This document shows, piece by piece, positions 18,268 to 27,075 of a stretch of DNA of 64,000 nucleotides (position 1 is its first letter; every line of letters starts with the position of its first letter). A model generated the notes under the pieces. It was given only the letters and a program-made list of their open reading frames with translations, was not told the DNA's origin and ran no database searches. The translations under genes and the position numbers were made by a program. The stretch covers positions 1 through 64,000 of the forward strand of contig DXMU01000046.1 in NCBI GenBank assembly GCA_019414025.1, in the 5' to 3' direction. The DNA comes from Collinsella sp. (GTDB taxonomy: Bacteria > Actinomycetota > Coriobacteriia > Coriobacteriales > Coriobacteriaceae).

Positions 18268-19050
18268 TTAGCGGGCGCAGGACGTGCCGGCGCTCAGATG
18301 ATTGATAAGACTTGCCTGGTAGGCGGCACCAAAGCCGTTATCGATATTGACGACCGAAACGCCGCTGGCGCAGGAGTTGAGCATGGCGAGCAGCGCGGCT
18401 ACGCCGCCAAAGTTCGCGCCATAGCCCACGCTGGTGGGGACGGCGATGACCGGACAGCTCACAAGGCCTCCGATGACGCTCGCCAGGGCGCCTTCCATGC
18501 CGGCGATGGCGATGACCACCTGCGCCTGGGCAAGTTCCTCAGCATGAGCGAGCAGGCGGTGCAGGCCGGCGACACCCACGTCGTAGAGGCGATCGACCTC
18601 GTTGCCGTAGAACTCGGCCGTCAACGCGGCTTCCTCGGCAACGGGCAGGTCGCTCGTGCCGGCGCAGGCGACGACGATGCGTCCGTTGCCGTTGGGGGAG
18701 GGCTTGCCACCCACCAGGGCGAGCTGGGCGTCCGGGACATATCCCAGGTCGATGCCGTTGCCGAGGAGCTCCGAGGTGCAGGCTGCCTTTTCGTCGTCCA
18801 GGCGCGTGACCAGGATACGCTCCTGGCCGGCATCGAGTAATGCTTTGATAATGGCGGCAATTTGCTCGGCGGTTTTACCGGCACCGTAGACAACTTCGCC
18901 GGCTCCCTGGCGCACCCCGCGCGAAAGGTCGAGCTGCGCAAAGCCCAAATCGGCGGTCGGAGCCGTCTGGATGCGCGTGAGGGCGTCGGCAGGGGTGACT
19001 GCTCCGCCGGCAACATCGCTCAGCAATTGCTCTAGATTTCGCTTATCCAT
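18268..19050 (-). CDS. larB: Pyridinium-3,5-biscarboxylate mononucleotide synthase LarB
   Basis: Carboxylates and hydrolyses nicotinic acid adenine dinucleotide as the first step of nickel-pincer cofactor synthesis for LarA. The C-terminal half is a PurE-like domain: VACAGTSDLPVAEEAALTA, AGMEGALASVIGGLVSCPVIAVPTSVGYG, and LNSCASGVSVVNIDNG with the conserved cysteine. ATG at 19050 (MDKRNLEQLL) is preferred over an upstream in-frame codon because it matches the family N-terminus. It is the first gene of larB-larC-tetR and is separated from larC by ten bases. Confidence 0.9.
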   Translation of the reverse strand: MDKRNLEQLLSDVAGGAVTPADALTRIQTAPTADLGFAQLDLSRGVRQGAGEVVYGAGKTAEQIAAIIKALLDAGQERILVTRLDDEKAACTSELLGNGIDLGYVPDAQLALVGGKPSPNGNGRIVVACAGTSDLPVAEEAALTAEFYGNEVDRLYDVGVAGLHRLLAHAEELAQAQVVIAIAGMEGALASVIGGLVSCPVIAVPTSVGYGANFGGVAALLAMLNSCASGVSVVNIDNGFGAAYQASLINHLSAGTSCAR

Positions 19051-19094
19051 ATATGTTCCCTTCGACGGCGCAAAGTTTAGCACTCAAAGGGTAT

Positions 19095-19128
19095 GTTTCC
19101 GAACACTAAGACAGAATTGTTCGGAAAC
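19095..19128 (-). promoter_or_regulatory. Candidate TetR operator upstream of larB
   Basis: Perfect 11-base inverted arms GTTTCCGAACA (19095-19105) and TGTTCGGAAAC (19118-19128) lie 45 bases before the larB start. On the minus strand TATAGT occurs at its upstream edge (19132-19127). The position is right for autorepression by the operon's TetR protein. Confidence 0.55.
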
Positions 19129-19164
19129 TATAGGACAGACTGATTCAATTGCTAGACGGATTGG

Positions 19165-19800
19165 CTAGTCGCGCAGGATGATGTCCATGGCGAGCATCAG
19201 ATTGCGCTCGTCGATGGCAAACGGGGCGGCCTCGCGCGTCTTGGGCTTGGCACAAAACGCGATGCCCGTGCCCGCGGCCTGAATCATGGGGATGTCGTTG
19301 GCACCGTCGCCGATCGCGACGGTGTGGGCCATATCGACGCCGCACTCAACTGCCCAGTCCAGCAGCTGGATGAGCTTGGACTCCTTGGTCACAATGTCGG
19401 CAGCCAACTTACCGGTGAGCTTGCCGTCCACGACCTCCAGACGATTGGCCAGGCAGAAGTCGATACCCGCGGCAGCCACGATCTTGTCAGCGACCTCGTG
19501 GAAACCGCCGCTCACCACGCCGACCTTCCAGCCCTTGCTGTGCGCCGAGCGCACAAGCTCCAACGCGCCGGGGGTAAATGTCACGCGCTCAAAGGTGCGC
19601 TCGAACACGCTCTCGTCCAAGCCGGCAAGCAGCCCCACGCGCTCCTCGAGCGCCTGCTTAAAGTCAAGCTCGCCGCGCATGGCGTGCTCAGTGATCTGCG
19701 CCACTTGCTCGCCCACGCCGGCCTCCTCGCCCAACAGGTCGATGACCTCCTGGTTGATGAGCGTGGAGTCGATATCCATAACGATGAGGCGTGCAGTCAT
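19165..19800 (-). CDS. serB: Phosphoserine phosphatase (SerB-type HAD phosphatase)
   Basis: Likely hydrolyses O-phosphoserine in the last step of serine synthesis. HAD motifs are complete: nucleophile block VMDIDST (Asp9, Asp11), VVSGG in motif II, lysine in TKESK, and GDGANDIPM as motif IV. At 211 residues it lacks the N-terminal ACT domain of longer SerB proteins. ATG at 19800 follows GGAAAGG on the minus strand. It stands alone, divergent from aspS. Because HAD phosphatases are promiscuous, the exact substrate is a family-based inference. Confidence 0.85.
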   Translation of the reverse strand: MTARLIVMDIDSTLINQEVIDLLGEEAGVGEQVAQITEHAMRGELDFKQALEERVGLLAGLDESVFERTFERVTFTPGALELVRSAHSKGWKVGVVSGGFHEVADKIVAAAGIDFCLANRLEVVDGKLTGKLAADIVTKESKLIQLLDWAVECGVDMAHTVAIGDGANDIPMIQAAGTGIAFCAKPKTREAAPFAIDERNLMLAMDIILRD

Positions 19801-19993
19801 GGCGGGCCTTTCCAAGTACAGTTGTATTGGGGCACATTGTCGCACGCGGCGCGCCTCGGCGACGGCCGCGGTGCGTCAATTGTTTCGTCTCCGTCAAGTC
19901 TTTGGGCAGGAGTTAGTTTTTCGCGGCACATCGACGTGGGTGCGATAAGATAGAACGCCATGTCCGGCTGCGCGGTTTACGCAGGCTGGGCAA

Positions 19994-20035
19994 ATCTGTA
20001 CGACGCCGCCCGGAACGACACGGGGCGGCACAGAT
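19994..20035 (+). other. Leader stem-loop before aspS
   Basis: Nested arms: ATCTGT (19994-19999) with ACAGAT (20030-20035), enclosing GCCGCCC with its complement. It lies six bases before the AAGGAGG of aspS. A role in translation or transcript stability is possible. It has no T-box features that I can identify. Confidence 0.45.
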
Positions 20036-20056
20036 CCATAAAGGAGGATCACTGGT

Positions 20057-21844
20057 ATGAGCCAGACCCGTCCCATCGACGAGCATTCCATGCACACCCG
20101 TACCTGCGGCGAGCTTCGCCGCGAGAACGTGGGCGAAGAGGTCACCCTCACCGGTTGGGTGAGCCGTCGCCGCGACCACGGCGGCCTTATCTTCTGCGAC
20201 CTTCGCGACCGCGAGGGCATTACGCAGCTCACCTTCGACCCCGAGCACTCCGACGGCGACGCCTTTAAGATCGCCGAGACTATGCGTCCCGAGTGGCCCA
20301 TCAAGATCCATGGCGTCGTGCGCGCTCGTGGCGAGGAGACCACCAACACCAAGCTCGCGACCGGCGAGATCGAGATCCTGACCGATCATGCCGAGGTGCT
20401 CAACACGTCCGTCACCCCGCCGTTCCAGATCGAGGATGGCATCGAGACCAGCGAGGACACCCGCCTGCGTTATCGCTATCTGGACCTTCGTCGTCCCGAG
20501 ATGATGGCCAATCTCAAGCTGCGCTCCGACTTTACCTTTGCTATTCGCGAGGCGCTGCACAACCGTGAGTTCATGGAAGTCGAGACGCCCTCCCTATTCA
20601 AGTCCACGCCCGAGGGCGCCCGCGACTTCATCGTTCCCAGCCGCATCCAGCCGGGTAACTTCTACGCCCTGCCGCAGTCCCCGCAGCTCCTGAAGCAGCT
20701 GCTTATGGTCGGTGGCGTCGAGCGCTACTACCAGGTCGCCAAGTGCTTCCGCGACGAGGACCTGCGTGCCGACCGTCAGCCCGAGTTCACCCAGGTCGAT
20801 ATCGAGATGTCCTTCGTTGACCAGAACGATGTCATGAGCGCGCTCGAGGAGGTCCTGGCCGACGCTTTCGGCCGCATGGGTGTCGAGATGCCCACGCCGC
20901 TGCGTCGCATGGACTACTGGGAGGCCATGGATACCTATGGCTCCGACAAGCCCGACACCCGCTACGGCATGCACCTGATCGACCTGACCGATATCTTTGC
21001 CAACTCCAAGTTTAAGGTCTTTGCGACCGCCGCAAACGAGGAGGGTTCCGTCGTCAAGGCCATCAACGCAAAGGGCGCCGGTGCCTGGGCACGTGCCAAG
21101 ATCGATAAGCTCGCCGGCGTGGCCTCCACGTTTGGCGCCAAGGGCTTGGCTTGGATCGCCTTCCGCGAGGATGGCTCCATCAACAGCCCCATCGTCAAGT
21201 TCTTCTCGGACGAGGAGATGGCGGCCCTGCGCGAGCGCATGGACGTCGAGCCCGGCGACCTCGTGATGTTCGCCGCCGGCCCGCGCCTGCTCTCTGACGA
21301 GATCCTGGGCGGCATGCGTTCCCACATGGCCAATGCGCTCGAGATCAAGCGCGAGGGCCACGACTTCCTGTGGGTCGTCAACTTCCCGCTGTTCCATTGG
21401 GACGAGGATCGCAAGGCCTATGCTGCCGAGCACCAGCCCTTTACCCTGCCGACCGAGACCGACATCGCCAAGATTGAGGCCGATCCGCTGGCAGCCGGTT
21501 CTTGCACCTACGACTTTGTCATGGACGGCTTTGAGGCCGGCGGCGGTGGCATGCGTATCCACAACGCCGAGATGCAGATGTCCATGCTCAAGCTCCTGGG
21601 CTTTACCGAGGAGCGTGCCGAGTCGCAGTTTGGCTTCCTCATGGAGGCCCTCAAGTTTGGTGCGCCCCCGATGGGCGGTTTTGCTCTGGGCCTGGACCGC
21701 GTGTGCATGCTGCTCACCGGCTCCGACTCCATCCGCGACGTCATGGCGTTCCCCAAGACGGCCAGCGGCTCCGACCTCATGTCGGGCGCTCCGAGTGCCG
21801 TTTCCGGCGCCCAGCTCAAGGACGTCAGCCTGCGCCTGATGTAG
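20057..21844 (+). CDS. aspS: Aspartate--tRNA ligase
   Basis: Class IIb synthetase that charges tRNA-Asp (possibly also tRNA-Asn if the cell uses the amidotransferase route). It has an N-terminal OB-fold anticodon-binding domain (TLTGWVSRRRDHGGLIFCDLRD), then the catalytic core with PQLLKQLLMVGGVERYYQVAKCFRDEDLRADRQPEFTQ (motif 2) and a bacterial insertion (GAD) domain near residues 300-400. Motif 3 (GGFALGLDRVCMLLTG) is close to the C-terminus. The length of 595 is typical of bacterial AspRS. AAGGAGG lies nine bases before the ATG. A strong terminator follows. Confidence 0.97.
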   Translation: MSQTRPIDEHSMHTRTCGELRRENVGEEVTLTGWVSRRRDHGGLIFCDLRDREGITQLTFDPEHSDGDAFKIAETMRPEWPIKIHGVVRARGEETTNTKLATGEIEILTDHAEVLNTSVTPPFQIEDGIETSEDTRLRYRYLDLRRPEMMANLKLRSDFTFAIREALHNREFMEVETPSLFKSTPEGARDFIVPSRIQPGNFYALPQSPQLLKQLLMVGGVERYYQVAKCFRDEDLRADRQPEFTQVDIEMSFVDQNDVMSALEEVLADAFGRMGVEMPTPLRRMDYWEAMDTYGSDKPDTRYGMHLIDLTDIFANSKFKVFATAANEEGSVVKAINAKGAGAWARAKIDKLAGVASTFGAKGLAWIAFREDGSINSPIVKFFSDEEMAALRERMDVEPGDLVMFAAGPRLLSDEILGGMRSHMANALEIKREGHDFLWVVNFPLFHWDEDRKAYAAEHQPFTLPTETDIAKIEADPLAAGSCTYDFVMDGFEAGGGGMRIHNAEMQMSMLKLLGFTEERAESQFGFLMEALKFGAPPMGGFALGLDRVCMLLTGSDSIRDVMAFPKTASGSDLMSGAPSAVSGAQLKDVSLRLM

Positions 21845-21867
21845 GCGAGCAGCTACATATTGCCCGT

Positions 21868-21902
21868 AACGAGGGAAGGACGTGTGCCTTCCCTCGTTTT
21901 TT
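21868..21902 (+). terminator. Terminator after aspS
   Basis: Perfect 12-base arms (21868-21879 and 21887-21898; AACGAGGGAAGG and complement), followed by a run of T. Confidence 0.92.
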
Positions 21903-21939
21903 ATACGCCGAGATTGTGAGGGCATGGGATGACCGGGCG

Positions 21940-22143
21940 TCGCGGAAAGTGCGTCCCGGAATCTGCGTCCAAAACGGGTCGCAGTTTCCCAAACAGGGCC
22001 CCTTGGGAAACCGCGGCCCAGAATTCAGCCAAATAATGGGACACAGTTTCCGGTTGAGCTGTCTGACGGAAATTGTGCCCCAGAATGAGCGCTCAAAACG
22101 GGACGGGCTTTCCGCAACAATTGTCTGGCGGAAAGCCTGTCCC
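21940..22143. repeat. Tandem array of ~62-bp hairpin units
   Basis: Three complete palindromes start at 21976, 22038 and 22100, exactly 62 bases apart. Arms are 21976-21992/22003-22019, 22038-22052/22067-22080 and 22100-22114/22129-22143. A fourth, partial unit (right arm only) is at about 21940-21954. Arm sequences vary on a common theme (GGG.C...TTTCCG / CGGAAA...G.CCC) but stay largely complementary within each unit. The array fills the gap between the convergent aspS and lacI-type genes. Confidence 0.85.
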
Positions 22144-22149
22144 AGTTTC

Positions 22150-23166
22150 TTATAGTGAGTCTCTCTGGATCAGCTGCATGTGCATGACGGTGGTGGTTGG
22201 CTCGGCACCCTTGATCATGTCGAGCGCAATGTTGGCGGCCATGTGGCCTTCTTCGCGCAGGGGCTGGCGGACGGTCGTGAGTGCGGGGACGCAGCGCGTC
22301 GCAATCTCGTGATCGTCGAAGCCGACGACAGAAGCGTCCGCCGGAACGGATAGGCCTGCCTCGTTGAGTGCGGTGATGACGCCAGCCGCGATACGGTCCG
22401 ATCCACAGAGCACGCCATCGAAAGCAATCTCGCGCGCGAGGATCTGGTGCATGGCCTGATAGCCGTCTCCGCTGTTCCAGCCGGTATAGATAACGTTTGC
22501 GTCTGGGAGGTCTTCGCCCAAGACGGCGCGGTAGCCGCGCAGGCGGTCGACAACAGCGGGGTTGTCTTGCGGTCCCAACACGGCGACGATATCTTTGCGC
22601 CCGCGCTCCTTCATGGCGAGTGCCGCAAAGCGTCCGCCCTCTTCGTCGTCAGAGTAGACCGTCGAGAACACATCGCGATAGGGGTGGCCCTCGAGCTGGC
22701 CGCACAACACGGTGGGTACGCCCAGCTCACGCAGCACCTCGAGCAGCTCACTGCCCTTGTAGGGCGAGACGTCGATGACGGCGTCAAACGAGCGGCGCTC
22801 AAAGTGCTCGCGTGCGCGGTTGCGCTCATGCGTAGAAGACGCCTGCAAGATAACGGGCAGATAGGACGACTCCGAAAGTTCCTCGGTAATGCCGCTCAAA
22901 AACTCGCTATAGGTGGGGTCGCTGAAGAGTTCACTCAGGGGCTCGGTCACGAGCACGGCGATGATTTCCGTGCGCCCGACGGCGAGCGCTCGGCCACGAG
23001 CGTTGGGGACAAAATTGACTTCCTTGGCCGCCGCGCGGACGCGCTTTTTGGTTTCCTCGCTAATGCGGGGCGAATCGTTGAGGGCGCGCGATGCCGTGGA
23101 GCGCGACACGCCGGCAGCTGCGGCAACCTCGGCAAGCGTAGGTGCGGTGCGAACTGGTTGGGTCAT
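22150..23166 (-). CDS. LacI-family repressor, probable regulator of ebgAC
   Basis: A 338-residue regulator. The N-terminal helix-turn-helix reads PTLAEVAAAAGVSRSTASRALN, followed by the hinge helix (NARGRALA) and a periplasmic-binding-protein-like effector domain. AGGAGA lies before the ATG at 23166 on the minus strand. It is divergent from the beta-galactosidase operon, and a near-perfect 20-bp LacI-type palindrome lies 30 bases before ebgA. It therefore probably represses ebgA-ebgC until a galactoside or derivative binds. The effector is not known. Confidence 0.88.
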   Translation of the reverse strand: MTQPVRTAPTLAEVAAAAGVSRSTASRALNDSPRISEETKKRVRAAAKEVNFVPNARGRALAVGRTEIIAVLVTEPLSELFSDPTYSEFLSGITEELSESSYLPVILQASSTHERNRAREHFERRSFDAVIDVSPYKGSELLEVLRELGVPTVLCGQLEGHPYRDVFSTVYSDDEEGGRFAALAMKERGRKDIVAVLGPQDNPAVVDRLRGYRAVLGEDLPDANVIYTGWNSGDGYQAMHQILAREIAFDGVLCGSDRIAAGVITALNEAGLSVPADASVVGFDDHEIATRCVPALTTVRQPLREEGHMAANIALDMIKGAEPTTTVMHMQLIQRDSL

Positions 23167-23404
23167 GGCGTCTCCTGGAAAATGCGGTCGATGTTGTCAC
23201 TGATACGGGCTGGTGCGGATACAGCTTACTATAGTGCGCCTGAACAGCGTTCATGATATCCGGCCACTGGTGGCATTTCGCGTTCAAGCTGCTGTTGAAC
23301 ATGGCTCGCAAGGGTGGGGCATAGATGGGCGCGGCCGTTGTCCGCCGCCTGGGAATGCTGTTTTGCGCTGAGTTTCGATACTCAGGGTGACATAAGTGTC
23401 GCGG

Positions 23405-23424
23405 TTGTACAACCGGTTGCACAA
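23405..23424 (+). promoter_or_regulatory. LacI-type operator before ebgA
   Basis: TTGTACAACC followed by GGTTGCACAA forms a 20-base palindrome with a central CCGG and a single mismatch pair, as usual for LacI/GalR regulators. It ends 30 bases before the ebgA start. Confidence 0.7.
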
Positions 23425-23454
23425 GAATCACTACGATGACGAAGGAGCATCACC

Positions 23455-26400
23455 ATGGACGCCATTAACGATTGGGAAAACCAAGCGCTCACCCACAGGA
23501 ACCGCCTGGCACCCCATGCGTACTTTATGGGCTACGAGACCGCCGATCTCGCCGCTACGTACAGCCGCGAGCTGTCGCGCGGATTTGTCCAGCTGTCCGG
23601 CTCGTGGCAGTTCCACCTTTTTGAGGGCCCCGCGGCAGTCTCCAACGAGGAGCTCTCCACGTACAAGCCCGAGTGGGATCACGTGGAGGTCCCGCATCTG
23701 TGGCAGGTGGATGGCTGTGGCAACCTTGCCTACACCGACGAGGGTTTCCCGTTCCCGGTGGATCAGCCGTTCGTTCCCTCCGACGACCCCACGGGCGTCT
23801 ACCAGCGCATCGTCAACCTTCCCGCCGTGCCTGCCGGCGCTCGCGAGATCATTCGCTTCGACGGCATCGAGAGCTATGGCGAGCTGTACGTCAATGGTCA
23901 GTTTATCGGCATGACCAAGGGTTCGCGCCTGTCTGCCGAGTTTGACGTGACCGAGGCGCTCGTCGAGGGCGATAACCTGTTTGTGGTCAAGGTCCTGCAG
24001 TACAGCGATGGCAGCTATATCGAGGATCAGGACATGTGGTGGGCCTCGGGCATCTTCCGCGATGTGTACCTTATGCAGCGTCCCGCCGCGCACCTGGTCG
24101 ACTTTAGGTTCCGCACGCACCGCGAGGGCGATACCGCTCTGATCACACTCGATACGGTGGCCGAGGGCGCTACCCGCGTTGTGTATACGCTCAACGATGA
24201 CGGGAACGTGGTCGCTACGGGCGAGTGCGTTGACGGCCATGCCGAGTGCAGCGTGACCGATGCCCACTTCTGGAATCCCGAGGACCCCTTCCTTTATGAC
24301 CTGATGTTTGAGGTCTACGATGGCGACGAGGTCAGTGAGTACGTTCTGCATCGCCAGGGTCTTGCCGAGGTGACGGTCGAGGGCAATCATATCTACCTCA
24401 ACGGCACTTACTTTAAGATGCATGGCGTCAACCGCCACGATCACGACGATCACAAGGGCCGCGCCGTGGGCCTCGATCGCATGCGCCGCGACCTGGAGCT
24501 CATGAAGCAGCACAATATCAACGCGGTGCGCACCTCTCACTATGCCAATGACCCGCGCTTCTACGAGCTGTGCGACGAGTATGGCATCATGCTGGTCGCC
24601 GAGACCGATATGGAGAGCCACGGCTTCGAGAATATCGGCAATATCGCCCTGGTCACCGATGACCCGGCATGGGAGCCGGCCTACGTCGACCGCGTCGAGC
24701 GCCTGGTGATGCAGGAGCGCAACCATGCTTGCATCATTATGTGGTCGATGGGCAACGAGAGCGGCTATGGCTGCAACATCCGCGCGATGTACGCCAAGGC
24801 TCACGAGCTCGACGGTCGTCCGGTCCACTACGAGGAGGACCGCAACGCCGACACCGTTGACGTCATTTCCACGATGTACTCCCGCGTGTCGCAGATGAAC
24901 GACTTTGGTGAGCATCCGTTCCCCAAGCCGCGCATTAACTGCGAGTACGGTCACTCCATGGGCAACGGTCCCGGAGGTCTGTCCGAGTACCAGGAGGTCT
25001 TCGATTGCTGGGATTGCATCCAGGGCCAGTTCATTTGGGAATGGTGCGACCACGGTCTGGCTGCCGTGACCGAGGACGGCGTTGCCTACGATATGTATGG
25101 CGGCGACAACGGCGATTACCCCAACAACAGCAACTTCTGCATCGATGGCATGGTGTTCCCCTGGCAGCAGCCGAGCCCAGGTCTCACTGAGTATGGCCAG
25201 GTCATCTGCCCGGTTCGCATGGCCTATGATGCTAAGGCGGGCGAGCTGACCGTTACGAACAAGCGCTGGTTTACTACTCTCGAGGATGTCTGCCTGTCGG
25301 CCGAGACCCTGGTGGACGGCGACGTGGTCTGTCGCAAGACGCTCGTGCCCGGTGCGGTTGCCTCCGGCGAGTCCGTCCAGCTTCCGCTGGTGATTCGCGA
25401 GGCCGCGGTGGGCGAGACCCTGCTGACCGTGCGCGCCTACACCATGGCGGCTCACGCCTGGTGCGAGCCGATGTTCCAACTGGGCGCAAGCCAGTTTGCC
25501 ATCGCCAACCATCCGGCGCCGGCCATCGCGGCCCCCGCTCGTCCTGAGCTTACGGTCGAGGAGACCAAGCAGGAGATCCGCATCCACTCCCTCAACGGTG
25601 AGCTGACCTTCAGCAAGGTAAACGGTACCGTGAGCGAGTGGAAGGCATCCGGCCGCGACGTCATGGCCTCTGGTCCCCAGGTTGGTTTTTGGCATCCGCT
25701 CGTCGACAACCACGCTCAGGAGTATGACTCCCTGTGGAAGGACAACTTCATCGATGTGATGCAGACGTCTACCCGCAAGGTTTCTTGGAAGCAGGACGGC
25801 AATGCGGTCGTCGTTACCGTGAGCCAGCGTATCGCTCCTCCCGTCCGCGCGTTCGGCATGCGCGTCGAGCTCGTCTACACCGTGCTTCCGAGCGGTCGCG
25901 TCGACCTCAAGGTTTCCGGCGAGCCCTACGGCGATTACTCGGATATCATCCCGCGCATCGGCATCTCCTTCGAGGTCCCCGGTTGCGATCGTGCCGTCGA
26001 GTGGTATGGCCACGGCCCGGGCGAGAACTATCCGGACTCGCTGCGCGCCAACCCGGTCGGTCATTACCGCACCACGGTCGACGACATGTTCACGCCCTAC
26101 GTGATGCCTCAGGATTGCGCTAACCGCGAGGGCACCCGCTGGGTCGCCCTGCGTTCCAGCCACGGTGACGGTCTGGTCGTGACGCGTCCGGCTGACGCCG
26201 CCTCCAACCCGTTCTCGTTCTCGGCATGGCCCTATAGCTGCGAGGCCATCGATAACGCCAAGCACGTCTACGACCTTGTCAAGGGCGACACGGTTACGGT
26301 CAATATCAACGACCAGCTGCTCGGCCTTGGTTCGAACTCTTGGGGTTCCGAGGTGCTCGATTCCTACCGCACCCGTTTTGAGAGCTTCAGCTTTGAGGTG

Positions 26401-26463
26401 TCCCTGCGACCGCTGACGTCTGCCGATCTGGCTCAGGCGCTGGCACCCATTAAGGAGGCATAA
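23455..26463 (+). CDS. ebgA: Beta-galactosidase, EbgA-type large subunit (GH2)
   Basis: Hydrolyses lactose and other beta-galactosides. The 1002-residue protein has the GH2 architecture: jelly-roll sugar-binding domain, immunoglobulin-like domain, TIM barrel, second Ig-like domain and a C-terminal beta-galactosidase small-chain domain. Catalytic residues are visible: acid/base Glu435 in MWSMGNESGYG and nucleophile Glu497 in CEYGHSMGNG. RTSHYANDPRFYELCDEYG and the C-terminal GHGPGENYPD are also typical. ATG at 23455 has GAAGGAG upstream. There is no signal peptide, so it is cytoplasmic. The EbgC-like gene three bases downstream favours EbgA over LacZ. A LacI-type repressor is divergently encoded. 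Confidence 0.93.
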   Translation: MDAINDWENQALTHRNRLAPHAYFMGYETADLAATYSRELSRGFVQLSGSWQFHLFEGPAAVSNEELSTYKPEWDHVEVPHLWQVDGCGNLAYTDEGFPFPVDQPFVPSDDPTGVYQRIVNLPAVPAGAREIIRFDGIESYGELYVNGQFIGMTKGSRLSAEFDVTEALVEGDNLFVVKVLQYSDGSYIEDQDMWWASGIFRDVYLMQRPAAHLVDFRFRTHREGDTALITLDTVAEGATRVVYTLNDDGNVVATGECVDGHAECSVTDAHFWNPEDPFLYDLMFEVYDGDEVSEYVLHRQGLAEVTVEGNHIYLNGTYFKMHGVNRHDHDDHKGRAVGLDRMRRDLELMKQHNINAVRTSHYANDPRFYELCDEYGIMLVAETDMESHGFENIGNIALVTDDPAWEPAYVDRVERLVMQERNHACIIMWSMGNESGYGCNIRAMYAKAHELDGRPVHYEEDRNADTVDVISTMYSRVSQMNDFGEHPFPKPRINCEYGHSMGNGPGGLSEYQEVFDCWDCIQGQFIWEWCDHGLAAVTEDGVAYDMYGGDNGDYPNNSNFCIDGMVFPWQQPSPGLTEYGQVICPVRMAYDAKAGELTVTNKRWFTTLEDVCLSAETLVDGDVVCRKTLVPGAVASGESVQLPLVIREAAVGETLLTVRAYTMAAHAWCEPMFQLGASQFAIANHPAPAIAAPARPELTVEETKQEIRIHSLNGELTFSKVNGTVSEWKASGRDVMASGPQVGFWHPLVDNHAQEYDSLWKDNFIDVMQTSTRKVSWKQDGNAVVVTVSQRIAPPVRAFGMRVELVYTVLPSGRVDLKVSGEPYGDYSDIIPRIGISFEVPGCDRAVEWYGHGPGENYPDSLRANPVGHYRTTVDDMFTPYVMPQDCANREGTRWVALRSSHGDGLVVTRPADAASNPFSFSAWPYSCEAIDNAKHVYDLVKGDTVTVNINDQLLGLGSNSWGSEVLDSYRTRFESFSFEVSLRPLTSADLAQALAPIKEA

Positions 26464-26466
26464 GTC

Positions 26467-26922
26467 ATGCATGTCTTTAACTCGCGCGCCGATTTCGACG
26501 CTCAGATGAAGTCCGTCAAGAAGTGGATGCGCACCGGTCAGGCGCTCGATGGCGTTGCCGACCTGCAGCACGACGTGGCTTACTCCATCGGCGACTCGTT
26601 GGTGTACTGGTGGGTCTATGCCCGCGAGGCCGCTACCGCCGATCTGGTCGGTCACCGTCGCTACCATGCCGTGCTCGCTCCGCTCGACGGCGACCTGACC
26701 GTCGAGGTGGCTTCCAAGGCGGATCTTACCTGCACGCGCGCTTACAGCGATATCGACGATCGCGAGCGCTTTGAGGGTATGGGGGAGACCATGACGATTC
26801 CCGCCGGCGGCGTTGCCGTCGTCGAAATTGACGAGGCCTACCGTGTCGTGGCCGATGTCGCGGATTCCCGCGTCGTGGTACTGCACGTGACGGTTGAAGG
26901 TTATTCCTTCCCCAACAAGTAG
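26467..26922 (+). CDS. ebgC: EbgC-type beta-galactosidase small subunit (YhcH/YjgK/YiaL family)
   Basis: A 151-residue cupin-like protein whose pattern follows Escherichia coli EbgC closely: KKWMRTGQ, a VAYSIGDSL block, GHRRYHAVL, an FEGMGET block, and a C-terminal EGYSFPNK. EbgC is needed for full activity of EbgA. The gene starts three bases after ebgA, with the ribosome site AAGGAGG inside the end of ebgA. This makes the pair a genuine two-subunit ebg operon rather than a lacZ gene. Stand-alone members of the family may act on sialic acid-type sugars, but the linkage argues for EbgC. Confidence 0.9.
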   Translation: MHVFNSRADFDAQMKSVKKWMRTGQALDGVADLQHDVAYSIGDSLVYWWVYAREAATADLVGHRRYHAVLAPLDGDLTVEVASKADLTCTRAYSDIDDRERFEGMGETMTIPAGGVAVVEIDEAYRVVADVADSRVVVLHVTVEGYSFPNK

Positions 26923-27008
26923 TATTCGTCCGTTTGGACGTTTGCTTCGCGCCGTTAAGGGGGATGGCTTTGTTGACTCCCTTTTCCCCATTCCCCTTAG
27001 CAGGTGCG

Positions 27009-27043
27009 CCGTCCACGATTGCGCTTGCAGTCCGGACGGTTTT
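27009..27043 (+). terminator. Possible terminator after ebgC
   Basis: CCGTCC (27009-27014) and GGACGG (27034-27039), followed by TTTT. The stem is short and the loop long (19 bases), so this is a weak call. A TATAAC that may serve the next gene follows at 27053. Confidence 0.4.
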
Positions 27044-27075
27044 AGATGAGATATAACGGATGATTGGGAGGGCTT

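Noticed and set aside
19960..20056. T-box or leader peptide before aspS
   Set aside because: The leader is short and lacks a recognisable T-box sequence or specifier loop; the small open frame has no Asp-codon run.
21940..22143. CRISPR-like periodicity
   Set aside because: The units are palindromes that vary in their arms. There are no constant repeats with unique spacers and no cas genes nearby.
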